64,000 nt of DNA from Nocardia goodfellowii (GCF_017875645.1 NZ_JAGGMR010000001.1:2542001-2606000), one strand, 5' to 3'. Shown: positions 54,332 through 62,989, numbered from the stretch's first letter. Numbers and translations are program-made. The notes: a model not told the origin generated them from the letters alone.

Positions 54332-55425
54332 TCGCTGATCTCGCGGCAGGCGCGGTAGAAGTCGGACCAGTCGGGGCGTTCGCGAACGACGGCTTCCAGG
54401 TATTCCGTCCAGATGGCGGTGTCGGAGACCGGGTCCTTGATGATGGCGCCGAGGACCGAGCCGGCGATATCGGCGGCGCGCAGGGTGCCGTCACCGAAGT
54501 GGGCGGACAGGGCTATCCCGTTGGTGATGACGGAGATGGCTTCGGCGGTGGACAGCGTGCCGGAGGGCGATTTGAGGGCGGTGCGGCCATCGGCGGTGCT
54601 GCCGGAGCGGAGTTCGCGGAAGACGCGCACGACGCGGCGGACCTCGTCGGCGGCGGGGATGGCGGGGAGTTCCAGGGCGGCGCCGAGTTGTTCGACCCGG
54701 CGGGTGACGATGGCGACCTCGTCGTCCTCGCTGGCGGGCAGCGGCAGGACCACGGTGTTGAAGCGGCGGCGCAAGGCCGAGGAGAGGTCGTTGACGCCGC
54801 GATCGCGGTCGTTGGCGGTGGCGATGATGTTGAAGCCCTTGGCGGCCTGGACCTGGATGCCGAGTTCGGGGACCGGCAGCGTCTTCTCGGACAGAATGGT
54901 GATCAGCGCGTCCTGGACGTCGGAGGGAATCCGGGTGAGTTCCTCGATGCGGGCGATCGCGCCGGTGCGCATGGCGGTCATGACGGGGGAGGCGACCAAC
55001 GCGCCCTCGCTCGGACCCTCGGCGAGCAGCCGCGCGTAATTCCAGCCGTAGCGGATGGATTCCTCCGCCGTGCCGGAGGTGCCCTGGACGAGCAGCGTGG
55101 AGGCGCCGCTGACGGCGGCCGAAAGATGCTCCGATACCCAGGTTTTCGCGGTGCCCGGGACGCCGAGCAGCAGCAGCGCGCGGTCGGTGGCCAGCGTGGC
55201 GACCGCGACCTCCATGAGCCGGCGCGGGCCGACGTACTTCGGGCTGATCACGGTGCCGTCGTCGAGCACCCCACCGAGCAGGTAGGTGACCACCGCCCAC
55301 GGCGAGAGCCGCCAGCCCGGCGGGCGGGGTCGAGTATCGGCGGCGGCGAGCGCGGCGAGTTCGGTGGCGTAGGCCTGTTCGGCGTGCGGGCGCAGCAGCT
55401 CCGGCACGAGATCGGTAGTGGTCAC
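54328..55425 (-). CDS. MoxR-type AAA+ ATPase
   Basis: 365 residues starting at GTG 55425, overlapping the stop of the upstream gene (GTGA), with GAGGAG in front. Walker A is GVPGTAKTWVSEHL (about residues 87-94); the Walker B region reads IARIEELTRIPSDVQDALI, with Glu-Glu in the usual Asp-Glu place; sensor 1 is FNIIATANDRDRGVNDLSSA; the arginine finger region is LRRRFNTVVLPLP. MoxR proteins remodel or activate partner vWA proteins, and this one is encoded with such a partner. The acidic replacement in Walker B is, as far as I recall, common in this subclass. Confidence 0.93.
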   Translation of the reverse strand: MTTTDLVPELLRPHAEQAYATELAALAAADTRPRPPGWRLSPWAVVTYLLGGVLDDGTVISPKYVGPRRLMEVAVATLATDRALLLLGVPGTAKTWVSEHLSAAVSGASTLLVQGTSGTAEESIRYGWNYARLLAEGPSEGALVASPVMTAMRTGAIARIEELTRIPSDVQDALITILSEKTLPVPELGIQVQAAKGFNIIATANDRDRGVNDLSSALRRRFNTVVLPLPASEDDEVAIVTRRVEQLGAALELPAIPAADEVRRVVRVFRELRSGSTADGRTALKSPSGTLSTAEAISVITNGIALSAHFGDGTLRAADIAGSVLGAIIKDPVSDTAIWTEYLEAVVRERPDWSDFYRACREISE

Positions 55426-58400
55426 TGCAACTCCTCGAGCATCATCGAGCGGTGGGTGAGATCGCGGGCGAGCCGATCGAATGCTTGCTGCCAACCAGGA
55501 TCTTCGCAACGGCGGGCCAGCACTCCGGCCATCCCCGCCGAGCTGACCGGCAAGTGCGCGGCCGCGGCCACCAGCAGCGACCGATGTGCCGCCGGACCCG
55601 AGCCGTGCATCCCGGCCCGTTGCGCCGCGACCCGCGACCGTTCGAACAACAACAGCATCAGATGTTGCGCCAGCGGTTCCGGCCACGGGTGACCCATCGC
55701 CGGCAGCAGGGCTTCGATCTCGGAGAACCAGGCGCCGTCCAGCCGCAGCAGGTGCCGCACCCGATCCTCCTCGGGCAGCAGTGCGAAAAGCTCGCGCCGC
55801 CGCAGCAATGCCACATCCGAGGGCACCCCGGCCTCGAACAGCGCCTTCGCCCAGGCCGAATCCTGCTGAGCCAGTGCGGCATCCACCCACCCGTCGAACA
55901 TCGGTTGCCGGAATCGCTCTTCGACCGCGATCCGCAGCACTGTCTCGGGGGCCGAGGTTCCATAGTTCGGCCCGCCGGGGTCGGCTGCGGATGGCGGGGA
56001 ATCGGTCTGAGGAGGCGACCCCTGCTCGTGGGGCGACGTAGTCGGCGAACTACCAGACCCGGCTGGGTCTGTCTCGGATCCGGGCAAATCGGCGGCAGTA
56101 AACGGTCCGGTCACTTCCAGTCCGTGGTCCAGCGGGTTGGTTGCTGGGTGTTTGGGATCGCGCGGGTTGGTCGCCGTCTGGTTGTGGTCCAGTGGGTTGG
56201 TCGCCGTCCGTAAGCGGTCCAACGGGTCGGTCGCTAGGTGTTCCCGGTCGAGAGGGCCGGTCGCTGGGTGTTTCGGGTCGAGTGGGTCGGTCGCTGTCCG
56301 TGAGCGGTCGAGTGGGCCGGTCACCGTCCGCCAATGATCCAGCGGTGTGGCCGCTACCAGCTGGCGGAGGCGACCTGCGGTGGGATCGGGGGTGCCGTTC
56401 CAGCGGTAGGTGGATTCGGCGGGGCGGTCGTAGATTCCGTCGCGACGAGCATCCGCGTCGAGCGGATCTGGCAGGTTGATGACGAAGCGGGGCTCGCCGG
56501 GCTCGAGCCTGATCCAGGACCGGGCGCGAGCGGTCATACGCTGGGCGAACGCTGAATCCGGCAGCAGTGCGAGCAGGCCGGAGGCGGTGCGCCGGACATC
56601 GGCCCGGCGGTCATCCAGTGCGGATTCGAGGAGCGATTCGTCGTCTGTCGACAGTCGCTCCGAGCAGGCCGCCAGCAGTTCGGCTTTCACCGCGCCGGAT
56701 TCCTTCTGCCACGTCCGCGCGAGCAGTTCGCGCGCGGCACTCGGATCCCGATGGCGTAGCCGTGCGAACCAAGCCAGGCGTTCAGCGGGACTACCGGTCC
56801 GCCAGACAGTGGAGGAATCGTCCGCGCTGCCTTCGGAGTCGTTCGGCCACTCCAGCTTTCGCCATTCCGGATGACGCGCTGCCAGCCAGCGCCCGCGCTC
56901 TCCAGCCAACCGCAACAGCAACGGGCGCAACCCGGCGTGCGCGCAAGCCTGCTCGAGCAGTAACGCGCAGAGCGCGTCGGGGGCCCGGAAGTCGTGCGGC
57001 GCGGCGGCATCGAACCACTCCGGAAGAAACACCGAGCGCTCGCGCAGCATGGCGGCCAACCGCTGTGCGGCGGGTTCGGGCAGTCGTCGTCGCGCATCCT
57101 CGGGAGCGGGTTCCGGCAGCTCAGCGTGGGCCGCGAGCACACCGCCCCGGGCGAAAGCCACTTGGAGCGCGACGGATTCGAGGAGCAGCATGGCAGGGTC
57201 GGCCTCCAACCGGGCGGCCACCGCACCGACGGGTTCGCCCAGCAGACTCGTATCCACTGCCCGCCGCGCGGTGCCCAGCAGCGCCACCGAGGTCAGGTGT
57301 TCGTTTCCGGCTGACACGGTCGAGCGCGCCGCACCGGCTGCCCGCTCGGATTCGAGGTCGATCACGGTCCCGTCGGTGAACACCGACATCGGTACCAAAC
57401 CGGCCGCGCTCCATTCGCCGATCACCGTCACCGGATGTCCGCCGGAGATGCCCAGCAACTGCCACGGAGCCGCACCCTCGGCCATCGGCAGCGCCACCCC
57501 GCCGCGTTCCGCGACTTGCCAGCCGGCTTCCCCGACGACGAGAACGACCTCGGTGAGCAGGACCGGCCACGCCCACAACCAAGGATCGGCAGCCAGCGCC
57601 CGGGCTTGCGCGTCCAACGCGCGTGCGATGGTGCCCCGCAGTTCCCGGCTGTCGTCAGGCCGAGACACGGAAGCCGCGATGTCCGAGGAGGGGTTCGCCA
57701 CATCCGTGTATGCCGCGGGCGAGGTGTCGGCCGGTACACCGGGCAGCGTGGTGTTCGGACCGTCGCCATATGACGCGGACCAAGCGGTGCCCGCCGCACC
57801 GGGCAGCGTGGTGAACGGCTCGTCGCCACCGTATCGCTCGCCCCAGAGCGCACGTAGCGGCGCGGCGGCAGGGTAGTAGTGCACGTTCGCCTCGGCCATC
57901 ATGCCCAGCGGGGGTACGTCTTTCGGGAACTCCGCCGTGCCGAAACTGTGGTCGACCAGCAGTGCCCACCGCCGAGTCCGCCTGCCGTACAACCAGGTTC
58001 GGCGGGTGTGCAGCCGCTCTTCCTCGGTGGTCCGGACGCCGAGCACCATCCACTCGTCGCCCACGGCGGGCTCTGCCCGGACACTCGCGGTGCGTGTCGG
58101 ATACCCGATGTGTGTGCGGACGGTGGCGCGTAGCGGTTCGGGCAGTTCGTCGAGTCGGCGGTGTGCGGCGACGAGCAGATGCAGCCGCGCGTACTCGCGC
58201 AGCAACAGCTCCGGCCAATCCGCGCGCCCGGCAATGATCTCCGGCAACCGTCGCAGCACCGCCGCGACACCGGGGGCCTGTGCGTCGACCATCCGCGCCG
58301 CCATCGCGGCGAACCCCCGGTAGGACCGATCGGCCTGTGCGAGACCGGTGCGCACCTGATCGCCGAGCCAGATATCGAGCTCCTCCAGCCCGGCGCTGAC

Positions 58401-58457
58401 GCGCACCGCGCGCTGTCGCGCGGCAGGTGTGCTGACCTGCGCTCCCGTGTCGTTCAT
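55422..58457 (-). CDS. Fusion of a SWIM-associated domain with a DUF5691 domain
   Basis: 1011 residues, first gene of the cassette. Residues 30-310 (LDIWLGDQVRTGLAQADRSY, AARMVDAQAPGVAAVLRRLP, LLREYARLHLLVAAHRRLDE, RRTWLYGRRTRRWALLVDHS) match what normally follows the zinc finger in the SWIM-domain protein of these cassettes; the CxC...CxH finger itself is absent. From about 395 (SVALLGTARRAVDTSLLGE) the sequence is DUF5691-like, with many helices and leucines, and it continues to the end (DLTHRSMMLEEL). A ten-residue tandem repeat (separate entry) interrupts the DUF5691 part. I place the start at ATG 58457. Two cassette proteins therefore seem to be joined, with the DNA-binding-like finger lost. 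Confidence 0.75.
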   Translation of the reverse strand: MNDTGAQVSTPAARQRAVRVSAGLEELDIWLGDQVRTGLAQADRSYRGFAAMAARMVDAQAPGVAAVLRRLPEIIAGRADWPELLLREYARLHLLVAAHRRLDELPEPLRATVRTHIGYPTRTASVRAEPAVGDEWMVLGVRTTEEERLHTRRTWLYGRRTRRWALLVDHSFGTAEFPKDVPPLGMMAEANVHYYPAAAPLRALWGERYGGDEPFTTLPGAAGTAWSASYGDGPNTTLPGVPADTSPAAYTDVANPSSDIAASVSRPDDSRELRGTIARALDAQARALAADPWLWAWPVLLTEVVLVVGEAGWQVAERGGVALPMAEGAAPWQLLGISGGHPVTVIGEWSAAGLVPMSVFTDGTVIDLESERAAGAARSTVSAGNEHLTSVALLGTARRAVDTSLLGEPVGAVAARLEADPAMLLLESVALQVAFARGGVLAAHAELPEPAPEDARRRLPEPAAQRLAAMLRERSVFLPEWFDAAAPHDFRAPDALCALLLEQACAHAGLRPLLLRLAGERGRWLAARHPEWRKLEWPNDSEGSADDSSTVWRTGSPAERLAWFARLRHRDPSAARELLARTWQKESGAVKAELLAACSERLSTDDESLLESALDDRRADVRRTASGLLALLPDSAFAQRMTARARSWIRLEPGEPRFVINLPDPLDADARRDGIYDRPAESTYRWNGTPDPTAGRLRQLVAATPLDHWRTVTGPLDRSRTATDPLDPKHPATGPLDREHLATDPLDRLRTATNPLDHNQTATNPRDPKHPATNPLDHGLEVTGPFTAADLPGSETDPAGSGSSPTTSPHEQGSPPQTDSPPSAADPGGPNYGTSAPETVLRIAVEERFRQPMFDGWVDAALAQQDSAWAKALFEAGVPSDVALLRRRELFALLPEEDRVRHLLRLDGAWFSEIEALLPAMGHPWPEPLAQHLMLLLFERSRVAAQRAGMHGSGPAAHRSLLVAAAAHLPVSSAGMAGVLARRCEDPGWQQAFDRLARDLTHRSMMLEELQ
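56106..56345 (-). repeat. Eight tandem 30-base units encoding a PLDxxxxATx repeat
   Basis: On the minus strand eight consecutive ten-codon units encode PLDHWRTVTG, PLDRSRTATD, PLDPKHPATG, PLDREHLATD, PLDRLRTATN, PLDHNQTATN, PRDPKHPATN and PLDHGLEVTG. Unit length is exactly 30 bases throughout, so copy-number change would keep the frame. It sits between two well-conserved parts of the DUF5691 region. Confidence 0.92.
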
Positions 58458-58826
58458 CGCGGCCCCCGTCTCGTCTGTTGCCCGAATTCCTACCTGACGC
58501 CACCGACAAGTGACAGCGGCCCGCGCCAACCGTATTGCGCTCCTGCCGGATTCGGCCGGAACGACACCCTTGCGCGGAATGTCCGGTATCTGGCATCCTG
58601 TTCTGTTCGGCTCCGTCCGAGCCACCCAATCCGGGTGCCACACTTCGAGCTGCCCGCGTGGGTTGGCGAGGGGTGGACATCGAGTGTGGGGGGCTCATTC
58701 GATGGCCATACCATCCCCCGCGGGCAGATTCGGACCTCTCGCACAGTCCCGCCGCCGGTGGGCGAAAATCCCGCTGTCGGGTAGCGTTTCGCTCGAATTT
58801 GCCGATCGGGGTGGAGGGTTTGTCGT
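58458..58826. promoter_or_regulatory. Divergent promoter region of the vWA/MoxR cassette and the SMC-like pair
   Basis: 369 bases with no credible ORF. It must hold the promoters of both divergent operons. On the plus strand TAGCGT (near 58783) precedes GGAGG and the ATG at 58827. A run of G/C-rich short inverted repeats occurs around 58705-58735 (CATCCCCCGCGGGCA) without a T-tract. No operator-like long palindrome is visible. Confidence 0.45.
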
Positions 58827-61241
58827 ATGGCCGATGCGGCCACCGAGGCGGTACCGCGCCTGACCGAGGTGGTGGCTCGCCGCCTTGCCGATGATCCCGC
58901 CGTCACCCCGGATGTCGCGCAGGCTGTGCTGCGCGCCCTGGGCGGTGCCGAGTCCGCGGACCGGACAACCGGTTTCGACGATACGGGGATTTTCCTCAAG
59001 GCGATCCGGGTGCGTGGGTTCCGCGGTATCGGCCAGGAGACGACGCTGGAGCTGCCACCGGGCCCCGGCCTGACGCTGGTGGTGGGTCGCAACGGCAGCG
59101 GCAAATCGAGTTTCGCCGAAGCCGCCGAACTGGCCCTGACCGGCGGTAATCGCCGCTGGGACGGGCGATCCGCCGCCTGGCGGGAAGGCTGGCGCAATCT
59201 GCATACCGGCGGTTCGACCCGGATCGAGCTGGAAATGCTCAGCGCCGGAACCGATCCCGAGATCACCATCGTCAAGGAGTGGGCGCCGGACGCGCAGCTC
59301 GCCGAGGCGCACTGGACCGAAGACCGCCGGGCACTGGGGAATTCGCGGTTCGATCCCACGCGCTGGGCTCCGGTCCTCGAGCTCTACCGTCCGTTCCTGT
59401 CCTACAGCGAGCTCGGCGCGCTGGTCGACGGCAAACCGAGCGACCTGTTCGACGCGCTGCATCAGCTGTTGGGCCTGGACGAATTGACGGTCGCGCAGGA
59501 GCGAATACGGTCCCGCCGCCTGTCCCTGGAGCGCGCGGCGCGGGATTCCCGGGTGGAACGGGTCGCCCTGGTCGACGCCCTGGACGCGCTCGCCGACGAC
59601 CGCGCGACCCGGATGGCCAAACTGCTGCGTCCGGCCCAGCCCGACTTGACCGCGGTGAGCCGCCACATGTCCGGCCGCGCCGACGACACCGGCCCGGACG
59701 GGTTGCGCGCCATCGTCCGCCTCGCCCTGCCCACCAGTGAACAGGTGGACGAGATCGCCGACCGGCTCGCCTCCTGCGGCGCGGCCCTCGCGCGCGACAC
59801 CACCGCCGACGCCGAGGCGGACCTGCGGGTCCTGGAGTTGTTGCGGCGCGCCCGCAGCCATGCCGACGCCAGTGGTGACTGCCCGTGTCCGGTGTGCGGT
59901 CGCGGCACCCTCGATCAGGACTGGGCCCGCGCCGCCGACGCCGAGATCGCCCAGTTGGCCGCGCGAGTGGACGCGCTCACCACCGCCCAGACCCGCCTGC
60001 GGGAAGCCACCCGGGCCGCCCGCGCGCTGCCGGACCAGGTGCCGCCGGAACTGGATTTCGACCCGCGCAATCCGCCGACCATCGACACCGCCGCGGTCCA
60101 TCGCGCCTGGTCGGATTGGGCCGCGCTGGCCTCCGCCGAATACACCCCCGATCTGCCGGAGCGGTTGCGCAGCGCGCATTCTCGGCTCGTCGACGAACTC
60201 ACGCTGCTGCAGCAGGGCACCCGCAAAGAACTCGATCGCCTCGACGAGGTGTGGGCGCCGCTGGTCCCGCGCATCGCGAGCTGGTTGGACAACGCCCGCC
60301 AAGTCGCCTTGCGCACAGGCGAATTGCGTACCGTCAAACGCGCCGAGGACTGGCTCAAGTCCGCTACCACGGGTTTGCGGGATGAGCGCATGTCTCCGCT
60401 GGAGACCACGGCCCGCTGGGTCTGGCGCACCCTGCGCCAGCAGAGCAACGTCGAGCTCGGCGGAATCAAGTTGCAGGGCAATGCCGGAACGGCCCGCCGG
60501 GTACTGCTCGACGTCACCGTCGACGAGGTGGAGAGCGCCGCGCTGGGCGTGATGAGCCAGGGCGAACTGCACGCGCTGGGCCTGTCGCTGTTCCTGCCGC
60601 GGGCCACGGTGGAGCACAGCCCGTTCCGCTTCGTCATGATCGACGACCCGGTCCAGGCCATGGATCCGGCCAAGGTGGACGGTCTGGCCCGGGTGCTGGC
60701 CGCGGTCGCCGCGACCCGGCAGGTCATCGTGTTCACCCATGACGAACGGCTGGCCGAGGCGGTGCGCCGGATGCAGCTGGCGGCCCGGGTGCTGGAAGTG
60801 CAGCGGCGCGAGCGTTCGGTGGTGGAGGTGCGGGTCTCCAGCGACCCGGTCCGCCGCTACCTGGACGACGCGCGTTCCCTGGTCCGCACCCCGCAACTTC
60901 CGGCGGCGATCGCCGACGAACTCGTCGCCACCTGCTGCCGGTCCGCCGTGGAGGCGGCCAGCCAGGCCCGGATCCGGCGCGACTTGCTCGCCGGGGGCAT
61001 GCATCACCGTGAGGTGGAGCGGCATCTGGAATCGGCGCACACCACCCGGGCCATGGTGGCGCTGGCGGTGATGGGCGTGACCTACAACGTCGACGATCTG
61101 AACCAGCATCTCGCCGCGGAAGCGAAATGGCTGGTCCCCGCGCTGCGAGATGTCACAGCCGCCGCGCATGTGCCGATCGACCGCACCATGCGCGAATTGA
61201 TCAGCAGCACCGAGCGGCTTATTTCGTGGCTGAGCAGGTGA
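58827..61241 (+). CDS. SMC/Rad50-like AAA ATPase with zinc-hook motif
   Basis: 804 residues from ATG 58827 (GGAGG seven bases upstream). ABC-type head motifs are complete: Walker A VVGRNGSGKSSFAEAAEL (87-95 core), signature region GVMSQGELHALGLSLFLP (about 575), Walker B FRFVMIDDPVQAMDPAK (about 605) and H-loop IVFTHDERL. Between them are two coiled-coil arms joined by CPCPVCGRG (about 352), a Rad50-style CxxC hook, and then VDALTTAQTRLREATRAARA. A 180-residue C-terminal extension follows the head. It is soluble. Homologous ATPases occur in DNA repair and in defence systems such as Lamassu and Wadjet. The stop overlaps the next gene. Confidence 0.9.
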   Translation: MADAATEAVPRLTEVVARRLADDPAVTPDVAQAVLRALGGAESADRTTGFDDTGIFLKAIRVRGFRGIGQETTLELPPGPGLTLVVGRNGSGKSSFAEAAELALTGGNRRWDGRSAAWREGWRNLHTGGSTRIELEMLSAGTDPEITIVKEWAPDAQLAEAHWTEDRRALGNSRFDPTRWAPVLELYRPFLSYSELGALVDGKPSDLFDALHQLLGLDELTVAQERIRSRRLSLERAARDSRVERVALVDALDALADDRATRMAKLLRPAQPDLTAVSRHMSGRADDTGPDGLRAIVRLALPTSEQVDEIADRLASCGAALARDTTADAEADLRVLELLRRARSHADASGDCPCPVCGRGTLDQDWARAADAEIAQLAARVDALTTAQTRLREATRAARALPDQVPPELDFDPRNPPTIDTAAVHRAWSDWAALASAEYTPDLPERLRSAHSRLVDELTLLQQGTRKELDRLDEVWAPLVPRIASWLDNARQVALRTGELRTVKRAEDWLKSATTGLRDERMSPLETTARWVWRTLRQQSNVELGGIKLQGNAGTARRVLLDVTVDEVESAALGVMSQGELHALGLSLFLPRATVEHSPFRFVMIDDPVQAMDPAKVDGLARVLAAVAATRQVIVFTHDERLAEAVRRMQLAARVLEVQRRERSVVEVRVSSDPVRRYLDDARSLVRTPQLPAAIADELVATCCRSAVEAASQARIRRDLLAGGMHHREVERHLESAHTTRAMVALAVMGVTYNVDDLNQHLAAEAKWLVPALRDVTAAAHVPIDRTMRELISSTERLISWLSR

Positions 61242-61681
61242 ACGGCCCGCGCGGCAACGGTACGCCGAATGCGCGGCGGCGACCGGCCAAGCCGCGCCGT
61301 CCGCGGCGGCGTCCACCCCGGCCGACGGTGGCCGACCGTTTCGACGCCGTGGACCGACTATTGGACGGCGATGTGACCGACGCGGGCGGGGTGTGGTCGC
61401 GTGCGACCGCGTGGATTCTGCGTCTGGCGTTGGAACAGGCGGTGGACCAGCTGTGGCTGCGCACCACACCGGAACTGGCGCGCTGCCCGATGCGCGCACA
61501 ACTGCTGGCCCTGCGCGTCTACGCGGGACCGGAGACCGCCGCGCAGGTCGCGACGGTGTGGGCGGCGCTGTCTCGCGCCGCCCACCACCACGATTACGAA
61601 CTCGCGCCCAGCGTCACCGAACTGCGCCGCTGGCGCGAGCAGACCGCCGCCGTGGCCGCGGTGCTGGCCCGGGTGGAGTAG
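61238..61681 (+). CDS. Small basic helical partner of the SMC-like ATPase
   Basis: 147 residues from GTG 61238, which shares GTGA with the ATPase stop; a GTG at 61226 is an alternative. The first 30 residues are a strongly basic Pro/Arg tail (RRRPAKPRRPRRRPPRP), suited to nucleic-acid contact. The rest is helical with ADRFDAVDRLLDGDVTDAGG, SRATAWILRLALEQAVDQLW, and LALRVYAGPETAAQVATVWA, then AAHHHDYELAPSVTELRRWR. I do not recognise a family, but the fold looks like a four-helix, HEPN-like or adaptor module; the HHHDYE sequence is not an R-x4-6-H HEPN core. Its coupling to the ATPase suggests one complex. Confidence 0.75.
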   Translation: MNGPRGNGTPNARRRPAKPRRPRRRPPRPTVADRFDAVDRLLDGDVTDAGGVWSRATAWILRLALEQAVDQLWLRTTPELARCPMRAQLLALRVYAGPETAAQVATVWAALSRAAHHHDYELAPSVTELRRWREQTAAVAAVLARVE

Positions 61682-61780
61682 TCAGAACACCCAAGGTCCC
61701 CCGATCAGCGTGTCGATCCACCGCTGCAGACCCGAACCGAGCCCGGACAGCGTGCTCAACGGCCCGAATGGTCCCATCAT
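61682..61780 (-). CDS. Tiny ORF, 32 residues, strong ribosome-binding site
   Basis: Two consecutive ATGs (61780 and 61777) follow AAGGGAG with suitable spacing; the frame ends at 61682, tail-to-tail with the SMC partner gene. The product begins MMGPFGPLSTLSGLGSGLQR and ends in WIDTLIGGPWVF: a Gly/Pro-rich N-terminal half and a hydrophobic amphipathic C-terminal half. It lies 68 bases after clpP on the same strand and may be read through from it. No family recognised; it could be a small secreted or membrane-active peptide. Confidence 0.5.
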   Translation of the reverse strand: MMGPFGPLSTLSGLGSGLQRWIDTLIGGPWVF

Positions 61781-61848
61781 CAGCTCCCTTGTTGGTCGCG
61801 GAAAAGATGTCGGACAGGGATTCGGCGCGCTCGGGCTCGCGGACCGGT

Positions 61849-62418
61849 TTACCGGAGTGGGCCGGGCCCGCTGATGACGTGATCGATCATCCCGTAGTCC
61901 TTGGCCTGCGCCGCCGTGAACCACCGGTCCCGATCCCAGTCGATCAGGATCTGCTCATAGCTCTGCCCGGTGTGCTGGGCGATCAGTTCGCCCAGCTGCT
62001 TCTTGAGCAGCGCTTGCTGCTCGGCCATGATCATGATGTCCGCCGCGGAGCCGCCGATGCCCGCCGACGGCTGATGCATGATGATCCGAGTGTGCGCCAG
62101 CGCGTGCCGCTTGCCCTTCGCTCCGCTGGTCAGCAGGAACTGGCCCATCGAGCCGGCCAGGCCGAGCGCGTAGGTGGCCACGTCGCAGCCGATGTAATGC
62201 ATGGTGTCGTAGATGGCCATGCCGGCGTCGACGGAGCCGCCGGGGGAGTTGATGTAGAGGCTGATGTCCTGTCCGGGATCTTCGGCGGCGAGCAGAAGCA
62301 GTTGTGCGCAAATGCGATTGGCGATGGTGTCGTCGACCTGGGCACCGAGGAAGACCACGCGTTCACGCAGGAGCCGATCTTGTACGGAATCGTCGAGGGT
62401 TGGTCCGGGGGTAGCCAT
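61849..62418 (-). CDS. clpP: ATP-dependent Clp protease proteolytic subunit (stand-alone)
   Basis: 189-residue serine peptidase of the ClpP family, forming barrel-shaped complexes fed by Clp ATPases. Catalytic triad Ser90 (ALGLAGSMGQFLLT), His115 (RIIMHQPSAG) and Asp164 (WDRDRWFTAAQAKDYGMID). The N-terminal start is ATG 62418; an ATG at 62454 in the same frame would add 12 residues (MVPFRREIYARA). Actinobacteria of this group have a clpP1-clpP2 pair next to clpX elsewhere; this gene has no clp neighbour, so it is an extra copy. Whether it mixes with ClpP1/P2 is unknown. Confidence 0.94.
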   Translation of the reverse strand: MATPGPTLDDSVQDRLLRERVVFLGAQVDDTIANRICAQLLLLAAEDPGQDISLYINSPGGSVDAGMAIYDTMHYIGCDVATYALGLAGSMGQFLLTSGAKGKRHALAHTRIIMHQPSAGIGGSAADIMIMAEQQALLKKQLGELIAQHTGQSYEQILIDWDRDRWFTAAQAKDYGMIDHVISGPGPLR

Positions 62419-62554
62419 CGCCCGAGCGTAGATTTCGCGCCGGAACGGGACCATGCTTCGCTGCTGGCAGCGGATTTCGCTGTAGACGAACCGCTTTCGT
62501 GTTCGTGCGCCCCGGTGGCCGGTTATCCTGCCGCCCGCTGGGACAATCACCGCC

Positions 62555-62944
62555 ATGGCTGAGTCGCAGATGTGCCCGTGCCGGCGCGGAGAACCATTCG
62601 GCGAATGCTGCGGTCCGCTGCTCGCCGGCGAGCGCCCCGCCCCCACCGCCGAGGCGTTGATGCGCTCGCGCTACACCGCTTTCGCGGTCGGCGACACCGG
62701 CTATCTGAAGCGGTCCTGGCATTCCGGCAATCGACCGGAGGATCTCGACCTCGACCCCGGACAGCGCTGGTTGTTCTTGGAGATCGTGCGCACCGAACGC
62801 GGCGGGCCGTTCGACGACACCGGCCTCGTCGAGTTCATCGCCCACTACCGCGCCGACGGTGGGCGCGGCCAGTTGCACGAGGTCAGCCGATTCGTGCGGG
62901 AGGACGGCGCCTGGGTCTATCTCGATGGCGTGATCCAACCCTGA
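62555..62944 (+). CDS. YchJ/UPF0225 family protein with SEC-C motif
   Basis: 129 residues, ATG 62555. The N-terminal zinc-binding SEC-C motif reads CPCRRGEPFGECCGPLLAG, followed by the family block ALMRSRYTAFAVGDTGYLKR and FIAHYRADGGRGQLHEVSRF, an NTF2-like half. YchJ proteins are short and their function is not settled. The assignment is secure by the motif order. It lies between the divergent clpP gene and the P450 gene on the same strand, with 45 bases to the latter. Confidence 0.92.
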   Translation: MAESQMCPCRRGEPFGECCGPLLAGERPAPTAEALMRSRYTAFAVGDTGYLKRSWHSGNRPEDLDLDPGQRWLFLEIVRTERGGPFDDTGLVEFIAHYRADGGRGQLHEVSRFVREDGAWVYLDGVIQP

Positions 62945-62989
62945 CCGCCCGCTAGGGTGGCAGTGTCACCGCACGAGGGGGGTTGGAAA

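Noticed and set aside
56106..56345. CRISPR-like array of 30-base units
   Set aside because: No spacers; units are directly joined and preserve a reading frame, so it is a protein-coding minisatellite.
61238..61681. HEPN RNase assignment for the small SMC partner
   Set aside because: The helical pattern is suggestive, but no R-x4-6-H core is visible; HHHDYE is not that motif.
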